Assembly (NCBI GenBank): GCA_963575745.1
Contig: CAUYUJ010001303.1
Span: 519,542-583,541, forward strand
DNA: 64,000 nt
Source: Prorocentrum cordatum
Taxonomy: Eukaryota; Sar; Dinophyceae; Prorocentrales; Prorocentraceae
Direction of reading: 5' to 3'
In this document: positions 21,831-33,824 of the stretch, one piece after another
Numbering within the stretch: the first letter of the stretch is position 1
Layout of the letters: each line of letters opens with the position of its first letter
Notes under the pieces: generated by a model
Told to the model about the DNA's origin: nothing
Database searches by the model: none
The model's input: the letters and a program-made list of their open reading frames with translations, nothing else
Translations under genes and position numbers: made by a program

Positions 21831-21953
21831 GCCCGCGCGGATTTCCGTGGGTCGGCGCTAGGCCTCCCCTGGCGGCGCCTCCGCCCCCTGCGCGCTCCGC
21901 GCGCCAGGGGAAGGGGGCATCCAGCGCCGATCGAGAAATCTGCACGAGCCTCC
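21831..21953. mobile_element. family D fold-back element, copy 3
   Basis: GCCCGCGCGGATTTCCGTGG on the left pairs with GAGAAATCTGCACGAGCC on the right; CCCCTGGCGGCG / GCGCGCCAGGGG lie in the centre. Confidence 0.6.
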
Positions 21954-22045
21954 GAGACATTATCTTGTCTCTTGCTTCCGCTTCTCGCCGCTTGCTCCTC
22001 TAGCCACCCCTCCCTCCACACAATCCGCGCGGGCCTCCAAGGACT

Positions 22046-22115
22046 CGTCTCTATGCCGCTTCTTGTTCCACTGTCCACCCCCCTCCCTCCCTTCCCAGGA
22101 TTGGCCTGGCCGGGA
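22046..22115. repeat. family M repeat with short pyrimidine tract
   Basis: ATGCCGCTTCTTGTTCCACT, pyrimidine tract, then TTCCCAGGATTGGCCTGGCC; the same frame of sequence occurs at 29862-30018 with a much longer tract. Confidence 0.6.
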
Positions 22116-22775
22116 TCGCAGGTGCACAGTTGGCGCCCCCCCGCCAGGTTCGTGGCGGGCTGCCGGGTGGCGGCCCGTGGCAGACCCGCCGCTCGGGCCG
22201 GCTGCGCCCAGAAGTGCCTCCGGCATCGGCGCAGGGCAGCCTCGCAGGTCGCGCGGGAGCCCAGGGGCCTGTGGGATGCGAGGAGGCGTGGAGCAGGGAG
22301 GCCGGCAACACGCCGGTCGTTGAAACAAGTAGTTTGTGTCGGATGCCCAGTTCCCGTTCTACTTCAAGCGCCCTCCTACCTCAAGGATGGATCTGGGTTT
22401 GCTGTGTTTTGCTTTTGTTTGTCTGGGAGGGCCTGAGCCCAATCTACTTTGTCCGCCTTCCTGCTCCATGCTTTTACCGACTCCTTCTCGGAGGCGACGG
22501 TCGGGGCGAATATCCCAGGGTCGGGCATTACACGCATTCGCCTGGGAGCCTCACAGAAGGGATGGACCATCGGGGCGCCCCTGGATACACATATTGTTTT
22601 CCCCTGGGCTATTCGCCCCGATCGTCCTCCCCGATCCTTCCGACCGGCGCGTAAGAGTGACCCTTCGCCGGAGTGACCTTTGGTGCGGGGCCGCCCCAGC
22701 ATCCGGCCCGCGCGCCTCGGAGCCGGCCGCCCCCGTGATCCCTTTGGGCCGCGCGCACCAGAGGTCATTCTTGCC
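22116..22775. other. unassigned
   Basis: No gene recognised. Confidence 0.3.
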
Positions 22776-22941
22776 TTAAGTCTGGCATGGCCCTCTACAG
22801 GAGGAAAATTCAAGAATAGTCAAAATATTCTCTGGGGACGATTTTTTTGGGGGGTGCTATGTTTCGCTAGGTTTGATAATTTTGTTGGCTATGTTTCATG
22901 TGTTTTCCAAAACCGCCTGTAGGAGGACAGGCCCGACCTAA
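22776..22941. mobile_element. family A TIR element, complete
   Basis: TTAAGTCTGGCATGGCCC to GGACAGGCCCGACCTAA. Flanks TTCTTGCC (22768-22775) and CTCTTGCC (22942-22949) match at 7 of 8 bases. T-rich interior. Confidence 0.8.
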
Positions 22942-23291
22942 CTCTTGCCTAGGGTCACTCCTTGCGTGCGGCCGAGGAGGGACCCGGATCGCAAGGCTTC
23001 GGGTTGCTCGCAGCCAGCCCGCCCAGATCGACCTTGCTGGGCTCACCAGGCCCCCTGAGTAGTCCCAGCTGGCCTCAGCATGCCACCCGAGCAGTCCAGG
23101 GTGATCTCAACACCCTGGCGCCGCCTCCGGCGGCGCCCCTGGGGCTCTTCGCGCCCCGGGGCTGGATTCCTGTCGAGATCCTGGTCGGCATGCTCCGTGG
23201 AACAGATCGGGGGGCGATCCCTGAGATAGGACGCTGCGCCAAAATTCAACATCGCGGAGCATCACAACTGTAGCCTCATCGACAGACGGCA

Positions 23292-23445
23292 TCTATACTC
23301 CACCACCGTGCCTGGCCATGGCCATCCTCGGCCCCACTGTGGTGTATACGCCCTCCTGGCATCGGCCAGGCGGGCTCATACACCATGCCAGGGCCTAGGA
23401 CGGCCTTGGCCAGCCACGGTGGTGGTGTATAGGAGCCGTTATAGT
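23292..23445. mobile_element. family K fold-back element
   Basis: TATACTCCACCACCGTGCCT plus GGCCATGGCCATCC on the left is complemented by GGACGGCCTTGGCC and CACGGTGGTGGTGTATA on the right, giving about 42-bp arms. Single copy in the window. Confidence 0.6.
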
Positions 23446-23934
23446 ACCTTAGGCCCCATCTTTCTGTGGCAATGTGCCGCCCTCGTCCCTCCTCCCTTTC
23501 TTGCTCTCGCCTGCTGCTCCCTCTTCCATGCATCCCTCCCTCCTCCCTCGTCCCACTCCCTGGCCCTCTCCCCCTCTCCCTCACACGCCCTCCTCTTTGC
23601 TGTAACGCTGGGCAAACTTACGCAGCGCAGTCGCCCCCCTCCTCCACCTCCTCCTTATCCTGCCTCTACCTTGTCTTACTCAGAATGTCATCTTCTCGTC
23701 CTTCTCCTCCTCCATGGCGCATCGCTGCGACATGTCGCCGCCAGGACCCCCCTTGGGGCGTCCAGAGAAGCGGCCCTGGGCGTTTACCAAACAGCCCTGG
23801 CCTGCTTGATTGTTTTGTAGGTGCGTCTAGTGAACGGCGTTGCGTGTCGGGATGGTTATTGTCGGGGTGGATTGTCTGCCCTCTAAACGGCGCTCTCGCC
23901 CGAGATTCCTTGCGACTCAAAAGGGCTTCAGCTG
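23446..23934. other. unassigned
   Basis: No gene recognised; pyrimidine-rich at 23490-23600. Confidence 0.3.
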
Positions 23935-24131
23935 AAAGGGGGTGGGGCAATATAATCGGGGCAAGTGGATTGCAAATGTATTGCGCCAGAGAATTGTATT
24001 GCATTGGATTGCAACTTAGGTATTGCACTCGAAAACCCAGCAATACATCTGCGCTCCAGAATGTATTGCACGCCCCAAATCTAGTGCAACCCCACAAAGC
24101 TGTTGCACCACATCTATTTAACCACCCCCTT
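23935..24131. mobile_element. family U element, copy 1
   Basis: Ends AAAGGGGGTGGGGCAAT and CACCCCCTT; the interior is full of TGTATTGCA/TGCAATACA units. It shares GAATGTATTGCACG and the right flank GTCGCTGGAC with the copy at 37908-38094. Confidence 0.65.
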
Positions 24132-24347
24132 GTCGCTGGACCCCCTTTTGGGTCAGCCCGATACATCTTGGGGTGAAATGCCTGCCCTCTGGAGCGGCGC
24201 TCTCGCCCGAGACGTCCTCGCAACCCATTGGAGCGTGTGAGGGCCCAGCGCAGGCGACAGCGGCTCCCGCTCGACAAGTGTCCTCGAAGTCTTTACGCCC
24301 TGAGGCGCCGCCGAGGCCCCCAAAAACTTAAAGAGACCTCCTTGCCA

Positions 24348-24460
24348 AGAAATCGGGCATGTCCCTCTACCGGGGGGATCTTCAAGAATAGTTGCAAAAC
24401 TTGACAGGGGATGCTTTCTCGGCGATGTTTCTTTATTACTTGTGGCATTATTGGGCATTA
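24348..24460. mobile_element. family A element, left part
   Basis: AGAAATCGGGCATGTCCC, CTACCGGGGGGATCTTCAAG and CAGGGGATGCTTTCTCGGC match family A; no right end follows. Confidence 0.55.
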
Positions 24461-25825
24461 CAGCCCCCGCCCCCCTCTCGCCCCCCCTGTAACGTAACAC
24501 TCCTCCCCCCAGTGTGCTCCAACGGGCACTGCCGCCGTGCGCACGGCGGGGGGGAGAAGTCACATTATACCCCCCCGCCCCTGGCCCTTCCTCCCCCCTC
24601 TACACTGCCCATTACCGCCGAAACTAAAGAAGCGCGCTCCAGGGGGGACATTCAAGAATAGTAGAACAAATTCCGGACAGGCGCAGAACTACACCTTGGG
24701 CGAGTGGATTAGCTTCTTGCGCGGATCCCCACATTCCAAACTTACTTTTGCGACATCGTCTTACGTATCGGTTTGCCCGCCATACCAGGGACCGATCGCG
24801 CCTGTCGGATTTCCCGGGGCCTCGACTTCGATTGCCATTGTCAGTGTGGAATCAAGACTTGCGCCCCGCGAGCGGATTGGAGGATGAGCGCAAGGTGAGT
24901 CTTTCAGCTGCGGGGGGGCGCGGGCGTTTGCCGCCGCGCAGGGGCCAGGGGCAATTGGGAAACGCTCAGGGAAATGGAGGGCGGCAGGTAGAGGAAGAAC
25001 GGGGGAGGTGGAGGGCAAAGCAGCGGGCGGGAATGGGGCACATAGTGACCAGGCGAGATGCTCTGACAGGGGGGGCGATGTGGGCGGAGGCCGCGGGTGG
25101 AATTCCCTCGGGAAGCCCCGGGACGTTCAGGCACCTCCGCCCGGAGGCCGGCAGGGGGTTCAGCGACCCTTACCTTCCTGACTCTGCGGGCGGGGCGCGA
25201 CGACGCACCCGACCCGTACCCCGCCCCTTTCGCTAGGTGCCGGTCTGTACGTGTTCGCCCCGCGCGAGACATCCAGCACGTTCAGAACTACACTTAGGCA
25301 GGCACGTGGTCCCAACGTGTACCGCGCCCCGGCCGCTAAGTGCCGTTTTGTACGTGTCCCCGTTTCGCGACGCATCGGCTGCCCGCGCTGCCCATCGCCG
25401 AGGCCCTGTCCCCTGGGCCGCTTCCCACCGACATCCCACATCCCATGGCTCAGCGAACCCAGCCGTATGCCTGGGGGCCTCGACCTCGCGCGGCCCGCTT
25501 CCCTCCCCCGCCTGTGCCCCAGCAACACATTCGCGATCCGCCCCCCCGCGATTCCGAGCTCTTCTTCGTGCCAGATCCCCCGTCCGAGGGTGAAACGCTT
25601 GTTCACGTTCTGATTTTTCTTGCGGCTGCCGCCACGCTTCGCCGCGAAACATGGCGATCGCTTCCACGCTTGGCACGCAACGTCGTCGGCACGACCATCG
25701 CCTTCCATCGTAGGTCGTGAGGCGGCGTCCGTCCACCCAGACTGACCGACGCGCCAAATCGAATTATGATTGCCACTCCTGGTCCCCGCAACACGGTGCA
25801 GTTTTGTTGCGTGTAGCTGTAGACG
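24461..25825. other. unassigned
   Basis: No convincing gene. 24630-24670 (CAGGGGGGACATTCAAGAAT) is another small family A left-end fragment. Confidence 0.35.
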
Positions 25826-25935
25826 TGTTCGAAAATTGTCAGGGGATGATTTCTCGGCTATGCCCGACCATTGTTCGGCATTTGTTGATTGTGTTTTTGA
25901 TGTGTTGTCCAAGCTCCGCCTGCAGTGCACGCCAG
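25826..25935. mobile_element. family A element, middle and decayed right part
   Basis: CGAAAATTGTCAGGGGATGA then TTTCTCGGCTATG and TCCAAGCTCCGCCTGCAG match the middle and right of family A, with the terminal GACCTAA lost. Confidence 0.5.
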
Positions 25936-26033
25936 TTGGTGAGCTGCCCGCGGGCGCGTTCGCTCGCACGACGGCCCCTGGCAGCGCGGTGCGCACGCAG
26001 AGTGCACTGCGGGATCGACCTTGGATGCTGGCA

Positions 26034-26198
26034 TTAAGTCGGGCGTGTTCCCTACGGGGGGGATGCTAAAAAAAAACCAGACACCACCAGGTGACGAGTT
26101 TTGGAATATTGTTTTGTTTGGCTATGTCTGAACATATCTGCTGGCTCTGTTTCATTATTCTTCCTAGATCCGCCTGTAGGGGGACATGCCCGACCTAA
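26034..26198. mobile_element. family A TIR element, complete
   Basis: TTAAGTCGGGCGTGTTCC to GGGGACATGCCCGACCTAA. Flanks TGCTGGCA and TGTTGGTG match at 5 of 8; all three differences are transitions, as decay would give. Confidence 0.7.
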
Positions 26199-26735
26199 TG
26201 TTGGTGTGCAAAGAGGTCCCCCTCCAAGGACGGGGTTGATTCATAAACTTAGTGGGCGGCGGGTCCAAGGGAGAGGAAAACACACACCAAGGTCAACGAA
26301 GCCTGTTAGATCGCAGGTTTTGCAAGAAACTCGGCCTTGTCATCGTCGTTGCGCCGCACAGCTTGTCAGCCGTCTCGCCGGACAGCTGTTTGGCAGCCGC
26401 TCCGCTCCGATCACCTGACCCGTTACCGATCGTTTGCGAGCGAGGGGGGAATATGAAAAAGAAAAAGAACAACAGAAGTTCTCGCATCTTCTGCGAAGTT
26501 TTTTGTCTTCGGGGAAAGCTTCGAAAATTTTTTCCAAAGGCCGTGGAACTTGTGAACCTTCTGAGAAAGCGTTTTCCTTCTTCTCGGGACAGAGTCCGTC
26601 AGCTTTCACAGCGTGCCACCTTGAGGTCGGAATGCGCACCGCTAGGCCATGGGGTCGGTTGGCTGGTGGGGCCAATGTTCCCCTGGTGGGGGTGGGGATT
26701 GTTTTTGTTCTGTCCCAGAGTCTGGGTCTTGATGG
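26199..26735. other. unassigned
   Basis: No gene recognised; a run of AAGAAAAAGAACAACAGAAG-type A-rich DNA lies near 26454-26480. Confidence 0.3.
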
Positions 26736-26862
26736 GCCAATTCCCCACCACCACTACCATAGGTAGGACGGGGAAGAGGGGAGGATGGGGAGGTCCTCCT
26801 CCTCCTCCTCCTTTTCCTCCTTTTCCTCTTCCTCCTTCGCCTATCTATGGCAGTTGTGGTGG
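26736..26862. mobile_element. family L element, copy 1 (CCT tract with inverted ends)
   Basis: CCACCACCACTACCATAGGT on the left, a short CCT tract, then ATGGCAGTTGTGGTGG on the right. Organisation matches 38367-38682. Confidence 0.5.
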
Positions 26863-27960
26863 AACATCGGCCAATCAGGAGTGTCGTGGATTCGGGCATT
26901 GGCAGAGCGGATCGAGGCATCGCGGATGGAAGCAACGCAACGTTGGCGATTCGTCCACAGGTGCTCTCACCTCGACCGTGGAGGACGACCGCGTTGTCCG
27001 CGGACGAGACGCAGCGCGGAACGGTGTGGGCGCACTTTGTCGCCTGGAGCTGCAGTCATGTTGCCAGGGTGGTGCGCCGAGTCGGTGGTGCACTTTTGGA
27101 GTTCATCATGACATCGTCTGTCTGGACCGCCCTGGGACCTTAGCCGCCAGCGCGTCGGAATGGATGACAGCTCGTTTCAATGTTTCAATCGAGGAGGGAG
27201 TGAACGAACCCCAATGAAGGCGGGTGGACTCGGGGGGCAGGTCGTAGACTTCTCACATCAGCTTCACTTTGGCACGAGTTGTCGCTGGCGCAAATTCTTT
27301 GTAGATCCATGCAGCGTTCTGCACTTTCACGCCAGCCTCCGGTGTGGGTTCGATCGCTGCAGGACAGGGCATCCTGGGCTTTCAGCTGTCCCTGTTTTGG
27401 GAATGCCGGTCCGTCGGTTTTTCCTCCAGGCCTGTGCGGGTGTCACGCTAGGCCTCGTTTGCGTACGTTGAGAAATGATGCTGCGATTTACCCCACCCCC
27501 CCGCCGTGGACATTGAAGACGGTGGCAGGGCGGTGTAGGCGCAGAGATGTCTTTTACGAACCGCATGGAAGCCAGATGAGATGCGGAGAACTCGATCACA
27601 AGTTGCACGTTGTCTGGTGTGGGGGGTGCGGGGGGGGGGGGCAGATCTGAGTGCAATTCTGACGGGAGAAGGGGTGGGTGGGTCCGAGTAGAAACGGAGT
27701 GCCCCCCACAAGGAGACCCATTTGGGTTTCGTTTCGTGTCGCGCGTGAGGCCGAGGCGGAGGCGAGCGAGATCTTCCCATGGTGAAATCGGGGCCAACCC
27801 AAAAAAAACACAAAGGTGTTTTTTTGGCATCAAGGAGACGCCTTCAACCTGCCCCTCCCTGCTTCGTTTTGCCTGCCCTTGGCGCGGCTCTCTGCTCCGA
27901 CCGTGCAGCGGGTCCTCGGCTGCATTCCATGGGGTGGAATGTGGCCAGAAGAGCCGCGGC
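26863..27960. other. unassigned, weak open frames
   Basis: Plus-strand frames in 26880-27470 give partly protein-like text (for example VWAHFVAWSCSHVARVV) but stops and frame changes prevent a gene call. No domain recognised. Confidence 0.25.
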
Positions 27961-27963
27961 CGA

Positions 27964-28141
27964 CGCTCCTCCTCCTCCTCCTCCTCCTCCTCCTCCTCCT
28001 CCTTCTCCTCCTCCGATCCTCCTCCTCCTCCGTCCATCCCCCTCCTCCTCCTCCTCCTCCTCCTCCTCCTCCTCCTCCTCCTCCTCCTCCTCCTCCTCCT
28101 CCTCCTCCTCCTCCTCCTCCGTCCATCCTCCTCCTCCTCCC
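27964..28141. repeat. CCT polypyrimidine tract
   Basis: (CTC)n with three CC(G/C)TCCATCC-like interruptions. Confidence 0.9.
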
Positions 28142-28236
28142 CCTGCCTCTTTTCCCGGGGCGTCGCCCCCGCCCAGGCCAGGCCAGGAATCGCCCCGGCC
28201 TCGGGGCAGGGGCCCGAGACGTTTGCACCTTAGGCG

Positions 28237-28379
28237 ATGCTTAAGAAAACTCAAGTTGTCGGGCAGAGTCTCGATAATTCTTAACGTTTCAATGTAAATC
28301 TTGAGATTTTAATGGAAACGTTGGGTTTTTATTCAAGTTCTGAGACTATGAATTTCTTAACCCATGATTTCTTAAGCAT
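28237..28379. mobile_element. family T AT-rich TIR element
   Basis: Perfect 12-bp inverted ends ATGCTTAAGAAA / TTTCTTAAGCAT around an AT-rich interior that has its own inverted AACGTTTC-type pair. It contrasts sharply with the GC-rich surroundings. Single copy in the window. Confidence 0.6.
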
Positions 28380-28634
28380 TTCGCAGGGTGTACACTGCCA
28401 GAACGCACAGCACATTGCCTCCGGAGAAGCTCACAGGGCCTGCAACAGGAGGCAGCAGGAAACGTTTGCAGGGCCCAGCACCTGAAGCATCTTTTCTGCC
28501 CGACCCCGACCCCCCCCGTCCGAGCGAGCGCACAGACGATGCATGCCCTGGAGGCGACGGGCGAGTCGTCGGTGAACAAGGCGCTGATCCTCGGATCAAG
28601 CACTTTGGGGATGGGGCCTTCCCATCCCCAGATT

Positions 28635-28742
28635 GCGGAGGAGGAGGAGAAGGAGGAGAAGGAGGAGAAGGAGGAGAAGGAGGAGGGGGAGGAGGGGGAG
28701 GAGGAGGAGGAGGAGGAGGCGGAGGAGGAGGAAAAGGAGGAT
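28635..28742. repeat. GGA polypurine tract
   Basis: Nearly pure A/G on the plus strand. Confidence 0.85.
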
Positions 28743-29516
28743 CTGTTTGTGTTTCCGCTCCACATGAAGTATCTCCCGTCGTCGCGCTCCCCTTCCAAGC
28801 CCCGATGGCCGCCGTGTGCCTCGCCCCCCCCCCCTTCGGGTTGTCGCTCCGCTGTCCCGTTGCTGTCCCGTGGCTGCTCTTCGGTTGGGGCCGCAGTTGT
28901 GTGTTGGCCCGTGGTTGTCCCGAAGTTGTCTTGTGATCAGCCAGTGCGGTTCGTCGGTAGTTGTCCCGTGATTGCCGTTTCCCCGTGGTTGATGTGGGCG
29001 TTTCGTGGTTTAGATCGTTGGCGCGGAGTCATAGAGCTAGGCATATTGGCACAACAAAATTTGACGCTGTGAAGATATATCAATATCGCTAGACAGGTAG
29101 CCAGATACATCGGCAATCAGCCTGGCACAAAGCACATCGTAAACGGAATCTACCCAGACCCCACCCAGTTGCCGTATTATTGTAAGGTGGTTCCATGGGA
29201 TTTGTGATACACATTGTATGCTCGAATTTCGCCGGGTTTGGCCCATCCATTATTTGACCGTGTGCTTACATACAGCGTTCTCGGATACTTGACACGTCTT
29301 TGTAAAAGTGCACTTGGCTGTCCCCAAGGATGGCACTGAGCCTTGCCAGCCTGGTCCCCTTCATGCAGCTCGAGATGGGCATTGCTTTCGACCAGCGCCC
29401 CTTCTGGGCCGCCGTGGGCGAAAGCGTGGCGATCTACTCGGTGGATCACCTGAGAGATCTGCGCAAGGCACCTGCGAGAGGAGGAACAGCATGAGGAGGC
29501 TTACGGTGTTCCGACT
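28743..29516. other. unassigned
   Basis: No gene recognised; 28850-28990 has GTTGTCCCGTGG-like short repeats, and 29030-29300 is less GC-rich. Confidence 0.3.
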
Positions 29517-29700
29517 TACTTTAGCCTCGATCACCAGGAAGCATTTTGAGCACCACGAAAGTACCGATGCTGGAGGGTTCTTCACGTGTCGGGCCCTGGG
29601 AGGCGATACTCGTTCGACACTTTGTCGATGCTGTTTCTGGGTGCTCAGAAGTATTTCTTGGATGTGGTCTTCAATTGCGATGGGAGCAGCATAAGAGGAG
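29517..29700 (+). mobile_element. family J TIR element, copy 1
   Basis: It shares TTTAGCCTCGATCACCAGGA, GAGCACC, AAAGTACCGATGCTGGAGGG and the right-hand GATGTGGTCTTCAATTGC segment with 30893-31078 and, inverted, 42068-42250. The GGTGCTCA-type inner ends are inverted. Confidence 0.6.
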
Positions 29701-29754
29701 GCTTTGGAGGGATATGATCGAGGGAACAGCACCTGGATGAGCATAGACGTCGTG

Positions 29755-29862
29755 AGGTCTGCGCGGGTTTCTTGCATCGGCGTTCGGCTCCCCTGGCGTG
29801 TTGCACGCGTCAGGGGGGGTCATGCCGATGCAAGACATGCGCGCGATCAGAGAAGGCATGCG
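29755..29862. mobile_element. family D fold-back element, diverged copy
   Basis: CTGCGCGGGTTTCTTGCATC on the left pairs with GATGCAAGACATGCGCGC on the right. Confidence 0.5.
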
Positions 29863-30018
29863 CATGCCGTTGCTTGTTCCCCTCCTTCATCTCCTCCCCC
29901 TCCCCCTCCCCCATCCCCCTCCTCCTCCTCCTCCTCCTCCTCCTCCTCCTCCTCCTCCTCCTCCTCCTCCTCCTCCTCCTCCTCCTCCTTCTCTTCCCAG
30001 GATTGGCCTGGCCGCTCA
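29862..30018. repeat. family M repeat with expanded CCT tract
   Basis: ATGCCGTTGCTTGTTCCCCT, about 120 bp of (CTC)n, then CTTCCCAGGATTGGCCTGGCC. Compare 22046-22115, where the tract is about 35 bp. Confidence 0.65.
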
Positions 30019-30892
30019 CTCATGTCGTGTTTGTGGACTTCTGGTGCAGCTGCTCTGGTCTCCTGCGGTCGAGGAGGGAGGGGCGGTCTCCACGGGGCCC
30101 TGGAGGAGGCCCCCGCCGGCCCGAGAGGCGGCCACGGAGGGCAGCACTGCCTCGACCCATGCGGTGAGGCAGGGCGAAGCTGTCGGAGGGGACGGGGCTG
30201 GCCTCTGCAGACGTCGGCTGGCCAGGTCGCTGTGCCCCCAATCTGCCAGTCCCCCTCTCGTCGTCGCCCCTCAGTTCGGAGGTGGCCCAGCACTGCTTCT
30301 GGCGAGCAGGGAGAGCGGGGCGAGGTTCGAGGTTCTGGGCCCGAGGAGGGTTTTTGTTGCCGCTCTCGGCCTCCGGGGGATGTTTTTTCGGGCCCCAGGG
30401 CTGTCAAAAACCAGGAACCGACTGTCAGTGAATCTGCCATTCATCCTTCCCTCGTGACGGGTTTTCTGGGGTCCAGCTCAGACACCCTGGCCGCCTCCAA
30501 GTCACCACGCGTTTTACCCAGCGCAGAAGCCCAGCGGCCGAGAGAGGCAGTCAGAGAGGGGGGAGACTGAGGGGGAGGGAGGGGATGGGCGGGGGTGGGG
30601 CGAACTCGGGGCGATTCGGGATGACCGCACGGTATTGGGACTCGGGTCGCTCTCCAAGGATTAGGGTCGACTAGGGCGTCCAGGGTCCCAAAGTCGTGCG
30701 GTGAAGGCCGTGCGGCGAGATGCACGGTGTGTCGCCGCACCATGTTGTGATCTCCACGAAATGGAAGAGAGGTCAGGTGCCAGGGGCAAGGTCAGGGGAG
30801 CCATTCGCTCAGGGGTGTATGCATCGACCTCCAATGGCCCATGCGTTGCCGGTCGGAGCCTGATGGCCCACCCTGCTCACGATGTTCCAGCC
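30019..30892. other. unassigned
   Basis: No gene recognised. Confidence 0.3.
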
Positions 30893-31078
30893 TACTTGAG
30901 CCTGGACCGTCAGAAAGAGGTTCGAGCACCAAGAAAGTTCCGAGACTGGAGGGTTTGCACGTGTGGGGCTTTGGGAGGCGATATTCGTCCCACACTGTTT
31001 CGATATTGTTTCTCTAGATGCTCGAACTTGTTTCTGGGATGTGGTCCTTGAGCACGCTGGGGGCAGCATAACACCCCG
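30893..31078 (+). mobile_element. family J TIR element, copy 2
   Basis: CTTGAGCCTGGACCGTCAGA, GAGCACCAAGAAAGTTCCGA and GGGATGTGGTCCTTGAGC align with copy 1 at about 75% identity. Confidence 0.6.
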
Positions 31079-31234
31079 CCAAGGAACGTAAAGGGCAATA
31101 TCTCTGATCCTTCGGCGGTGCATCGCCGCTTCGAGTTCGGTGTCTCCGCCCCTGAGCCGGTCGGGCCCTGCCGCTGTCCCTGTGGCGGGGGTTGCGGCAC
31201 CTGCGGCATGCATCGGGTTCCGGCCCCGCCCCGT

Positions 31235-31396
31235 CGGTTCCGACGGCGAGCACCACGACGACGCCGACGACGACTTCGAGCGCCGACGACGACGAGCACG
31301 GCGAAGTCGACGTCGTCGACGGCCACGGACGTCGACGAGCGCCGGCGAGGCCGAAGACGATCGAGCTGTGACGACGACGTCGACGTAGACGACGAC

Positions 31397-31444
<48 letters not shown>

Positions 31445-31495
31445 GCGACGACGACGACGACGCTGACGACGACGACGACGTTGACGTCGACGGCG

Positions 31496-31535
<40 letters not shown>

Positions 31536-31590
31536 CGGCGTCGGCGGCGGACGATTACGGACGACGACGAAAACGACGAGCGCCGACGCG
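31235..31590. repeat. GAC/CGA trinucleotide repeat
   Basis: Degenerate (CGA)n; translations are poly-Thr, poly-Arg or poly-Asp. Confidence 0.85.
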
Positions 31591-32399
31591 TGGCGGCGGT
31601 AACATTCTAGCTCAGATGCCCTCCCGATACCCTCGGAGCCCTCCGGGGGCCCTCGAAGGCTCTCGGCGGCAGACACTCCGAAGGCTGTCGCAGGCCCTCG
31701 GACCCCTCCGAAGTAGCCATCCAGGTCTGCAGACTCGACTATGAGTTGTTGTTTTATCCATCCCACTCAAACAATCCTCGCGGCCATGCTTGGTTGATAT
31801 ATCCTCTGGTGTGGTGCTCTGGTCAGATTTCAGCGGCGTCCACCCGGCAAGTCGGCCATGAGAGTTGGTGGAAGCCTCGACCAGACTCAGACTTCGGAGG
31901 TTTTGGTGCTATAGCTGTTTGGCCCCCCTGGCAGGGCAGGCCCTGAGGTGCGACGTCATGAGTCACGGGCGAACTGAGGCATCGTGAAACATCACGACCA
32001 GAGCCCCAGAGTATGGCACAAGCCGGGTACATGTAATGTTGACTCTTTGACTTTTTGCGCGGACATCGCACGCAACATTCGGCAAAACGCGCACGAAGGG
32101 TCTGTCTTGCCCAGGGCCCCTTTTTGCCAGTCATCGAGGAAACGCCCTCACTCCTACGCCATACGCCGTCCAGCGCGCAGAACTGGATGAAACCTGGTGC
32201 CGGCTGAAGAGACACAGGAGGGGGAGGAGGAGAGGGAGATATAGAGAGATAGAGGGAAGCAACACTTGCTACTTGAGACGCTTCGCGCACCAGTCCATCC
32301 AAGGACGATTCCCAAGCGAGTTGCTCTGATCAGGCATGTGGGAGAGCGGAGGAAAGGCTCGGAAGCCATCATACCCTAAAAGGGGGAGGATGGAGCAGG
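31591..32399. other. unassigned
   Basis: No gene recognised. GCATCGTGAAACATCACGACC (near 31979) resembles segments near 39228 and 43034. Confidence 0.3.
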
Positions 32400-32700
32400 A
32401 ACCAGAGGAGACGGAGGAGGAGGAGGAGGAGGAGGAGGAGGAGGAGGAGGAGGAGGAGGAGGAGGAGGAGGAGGAGGGAGGAGGAGGAGGAAGAGGAGGT
32501 GGAGGATGGAGGAGGAGGAAAGGGAGGAGGAGGAGGAGGATGGAGGATGGAGGATGGGTGATGGAGGATGGAGGACGGAAGATGCAAGATGAGGATGGAG
32601 ATGGAGCAGGAGTAGGAGGAGGAGGACGAGGAGGAGGAGGAGGAGGACGAGGAGGAGGAGGACGAGGAGAAGGTGGAGGTGGAGTTGGAGTGGGGAGGAG
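32400..32700. repeat. GGA polypurine tract
   Basis: (GGA)n with GGATGGA variants on the plus strand. Confidence 0.85.
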
Positions 32701-32759
32701 GGAGGAGCGAGGACGATATTTTGGCGGATGAGGAAGAGGAAGAGGATGATGGCGAACAG

Positions 32760-33005
32760 ACAGGCCAGAGGCCTCTTGGATGCCTCTCGGGGTTTCTTCG
32801 GCTGTTTCCTGAGAGCTTCTTAGAGGCCTGTTGGGGCGTCTCGGGGGTCTCTTGGCTGTCCCTGGGGCCTCTTGAACCGTCTTGGGTACCTCGGGGGAGC
32901 CTCTCGGGGGTCCCTTGGGAGCCTCTGGGGGGCATCTGGGGGGCCTCTTGAGACCTCCTGAGCGCCTCTTGGGGCCCTCTTGGGGCACTCGTGGGAGCGT
33001 CGATG
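32760..33005. repeat. CTTGGGGGCC-type degenerate satellite
   Basis: Same sequence type as 11585-11875. Confidence 0.55.
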
Positions 33006-33676
33006 GCCATCCTGTGGCCACCTTGGAGGAGTTTGATTAAAGAATGGGAGGGTGCTCAATTAGAGCCCCTCTCCAGGAGGCCAAAATTAATCAACGACCT
33101 TAGTGAAATCAATGATTTATGCCATCTCGCCGACGCCATCTGGGACGCTCTAGCTACCCGCCTCCCCCCCCGTCCAGGTCCAGGGGGAGGGGTATGGAAG
33201 GGGTCAAGCTACCCTCCTAGATAGCAGGCCGTCTGGCTCGCTCTTACCCGCCCTCCGAGCACAGAAGTAACACCCGAGTGTCAACAGATCGCTCAGGAGC
33301 GCCGCACATGCCATGCGCGCCACGGGGCCCAGGTGCACCAGGCACCCTGGAGGCCCAAGCGTGCCAGGTGCGGCACATGCTCCACGTGCGCCAACAGTGC
33401 CACGTGTTCCAGCCGCGCCAGGTGCGCCAGCTACGGGGAACCAACAGGAACCCCAGGTGCCTAGGGCCCTGGCCCCAAAGAGTTCAGGGTCTTGAATCCC
33501 CCCGAACCGAAGTGCCGAGCATTCTATGAGAAGGGCGACTCTTCCAGTGAGCTCAAAGCACCGGCACCGATGGACAAGCTGTGACCCCTTGAGGAGGCGC
33601 GAAGCAGATGAGAGCTCAGAGAAAAGAATGCCCTGCGCAAGCTCCAGATTTGGAGCCACAGCGTAGTTTTGTAGTG
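33006..33676. other. unassigned
   Basis: No gene recognised; 33300-33440 has GTGCGCCA/GTGCCAGG short repeats. Confidence 0.3.
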
Positions 33677-33790
33677 TTAAGTCGGGCCTGTCCCTCTACA
33701 GGAGGAATATTCAAAACTAGTCAGAAAATAGTCGGGACGATTTCTATTAGTTTTTCCCCAATCAGAGCTTGCCTCTATAGGGGTCCTAGC
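33677..33790. mobile_element. family A element with decayed right end
   Basis: TTAAGTCGGGCCTGTCCC and TACAGGAGGAATATTCAAAA are near-consensus; the right end is reduced to TTGCCTCTATAGGGG. Confidence 0.6.
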
Positions 33791-33824
33791 GGATTAAAGG
33801 GTTAGGTAGTCTGTGCCGCCGATT

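Noticed and set aside
26252-27217. 321-codon plus-strand frame as a gene
   Set aside because: It crosses a family L element and a CCT tract; only scattered protein-like words and no domain.
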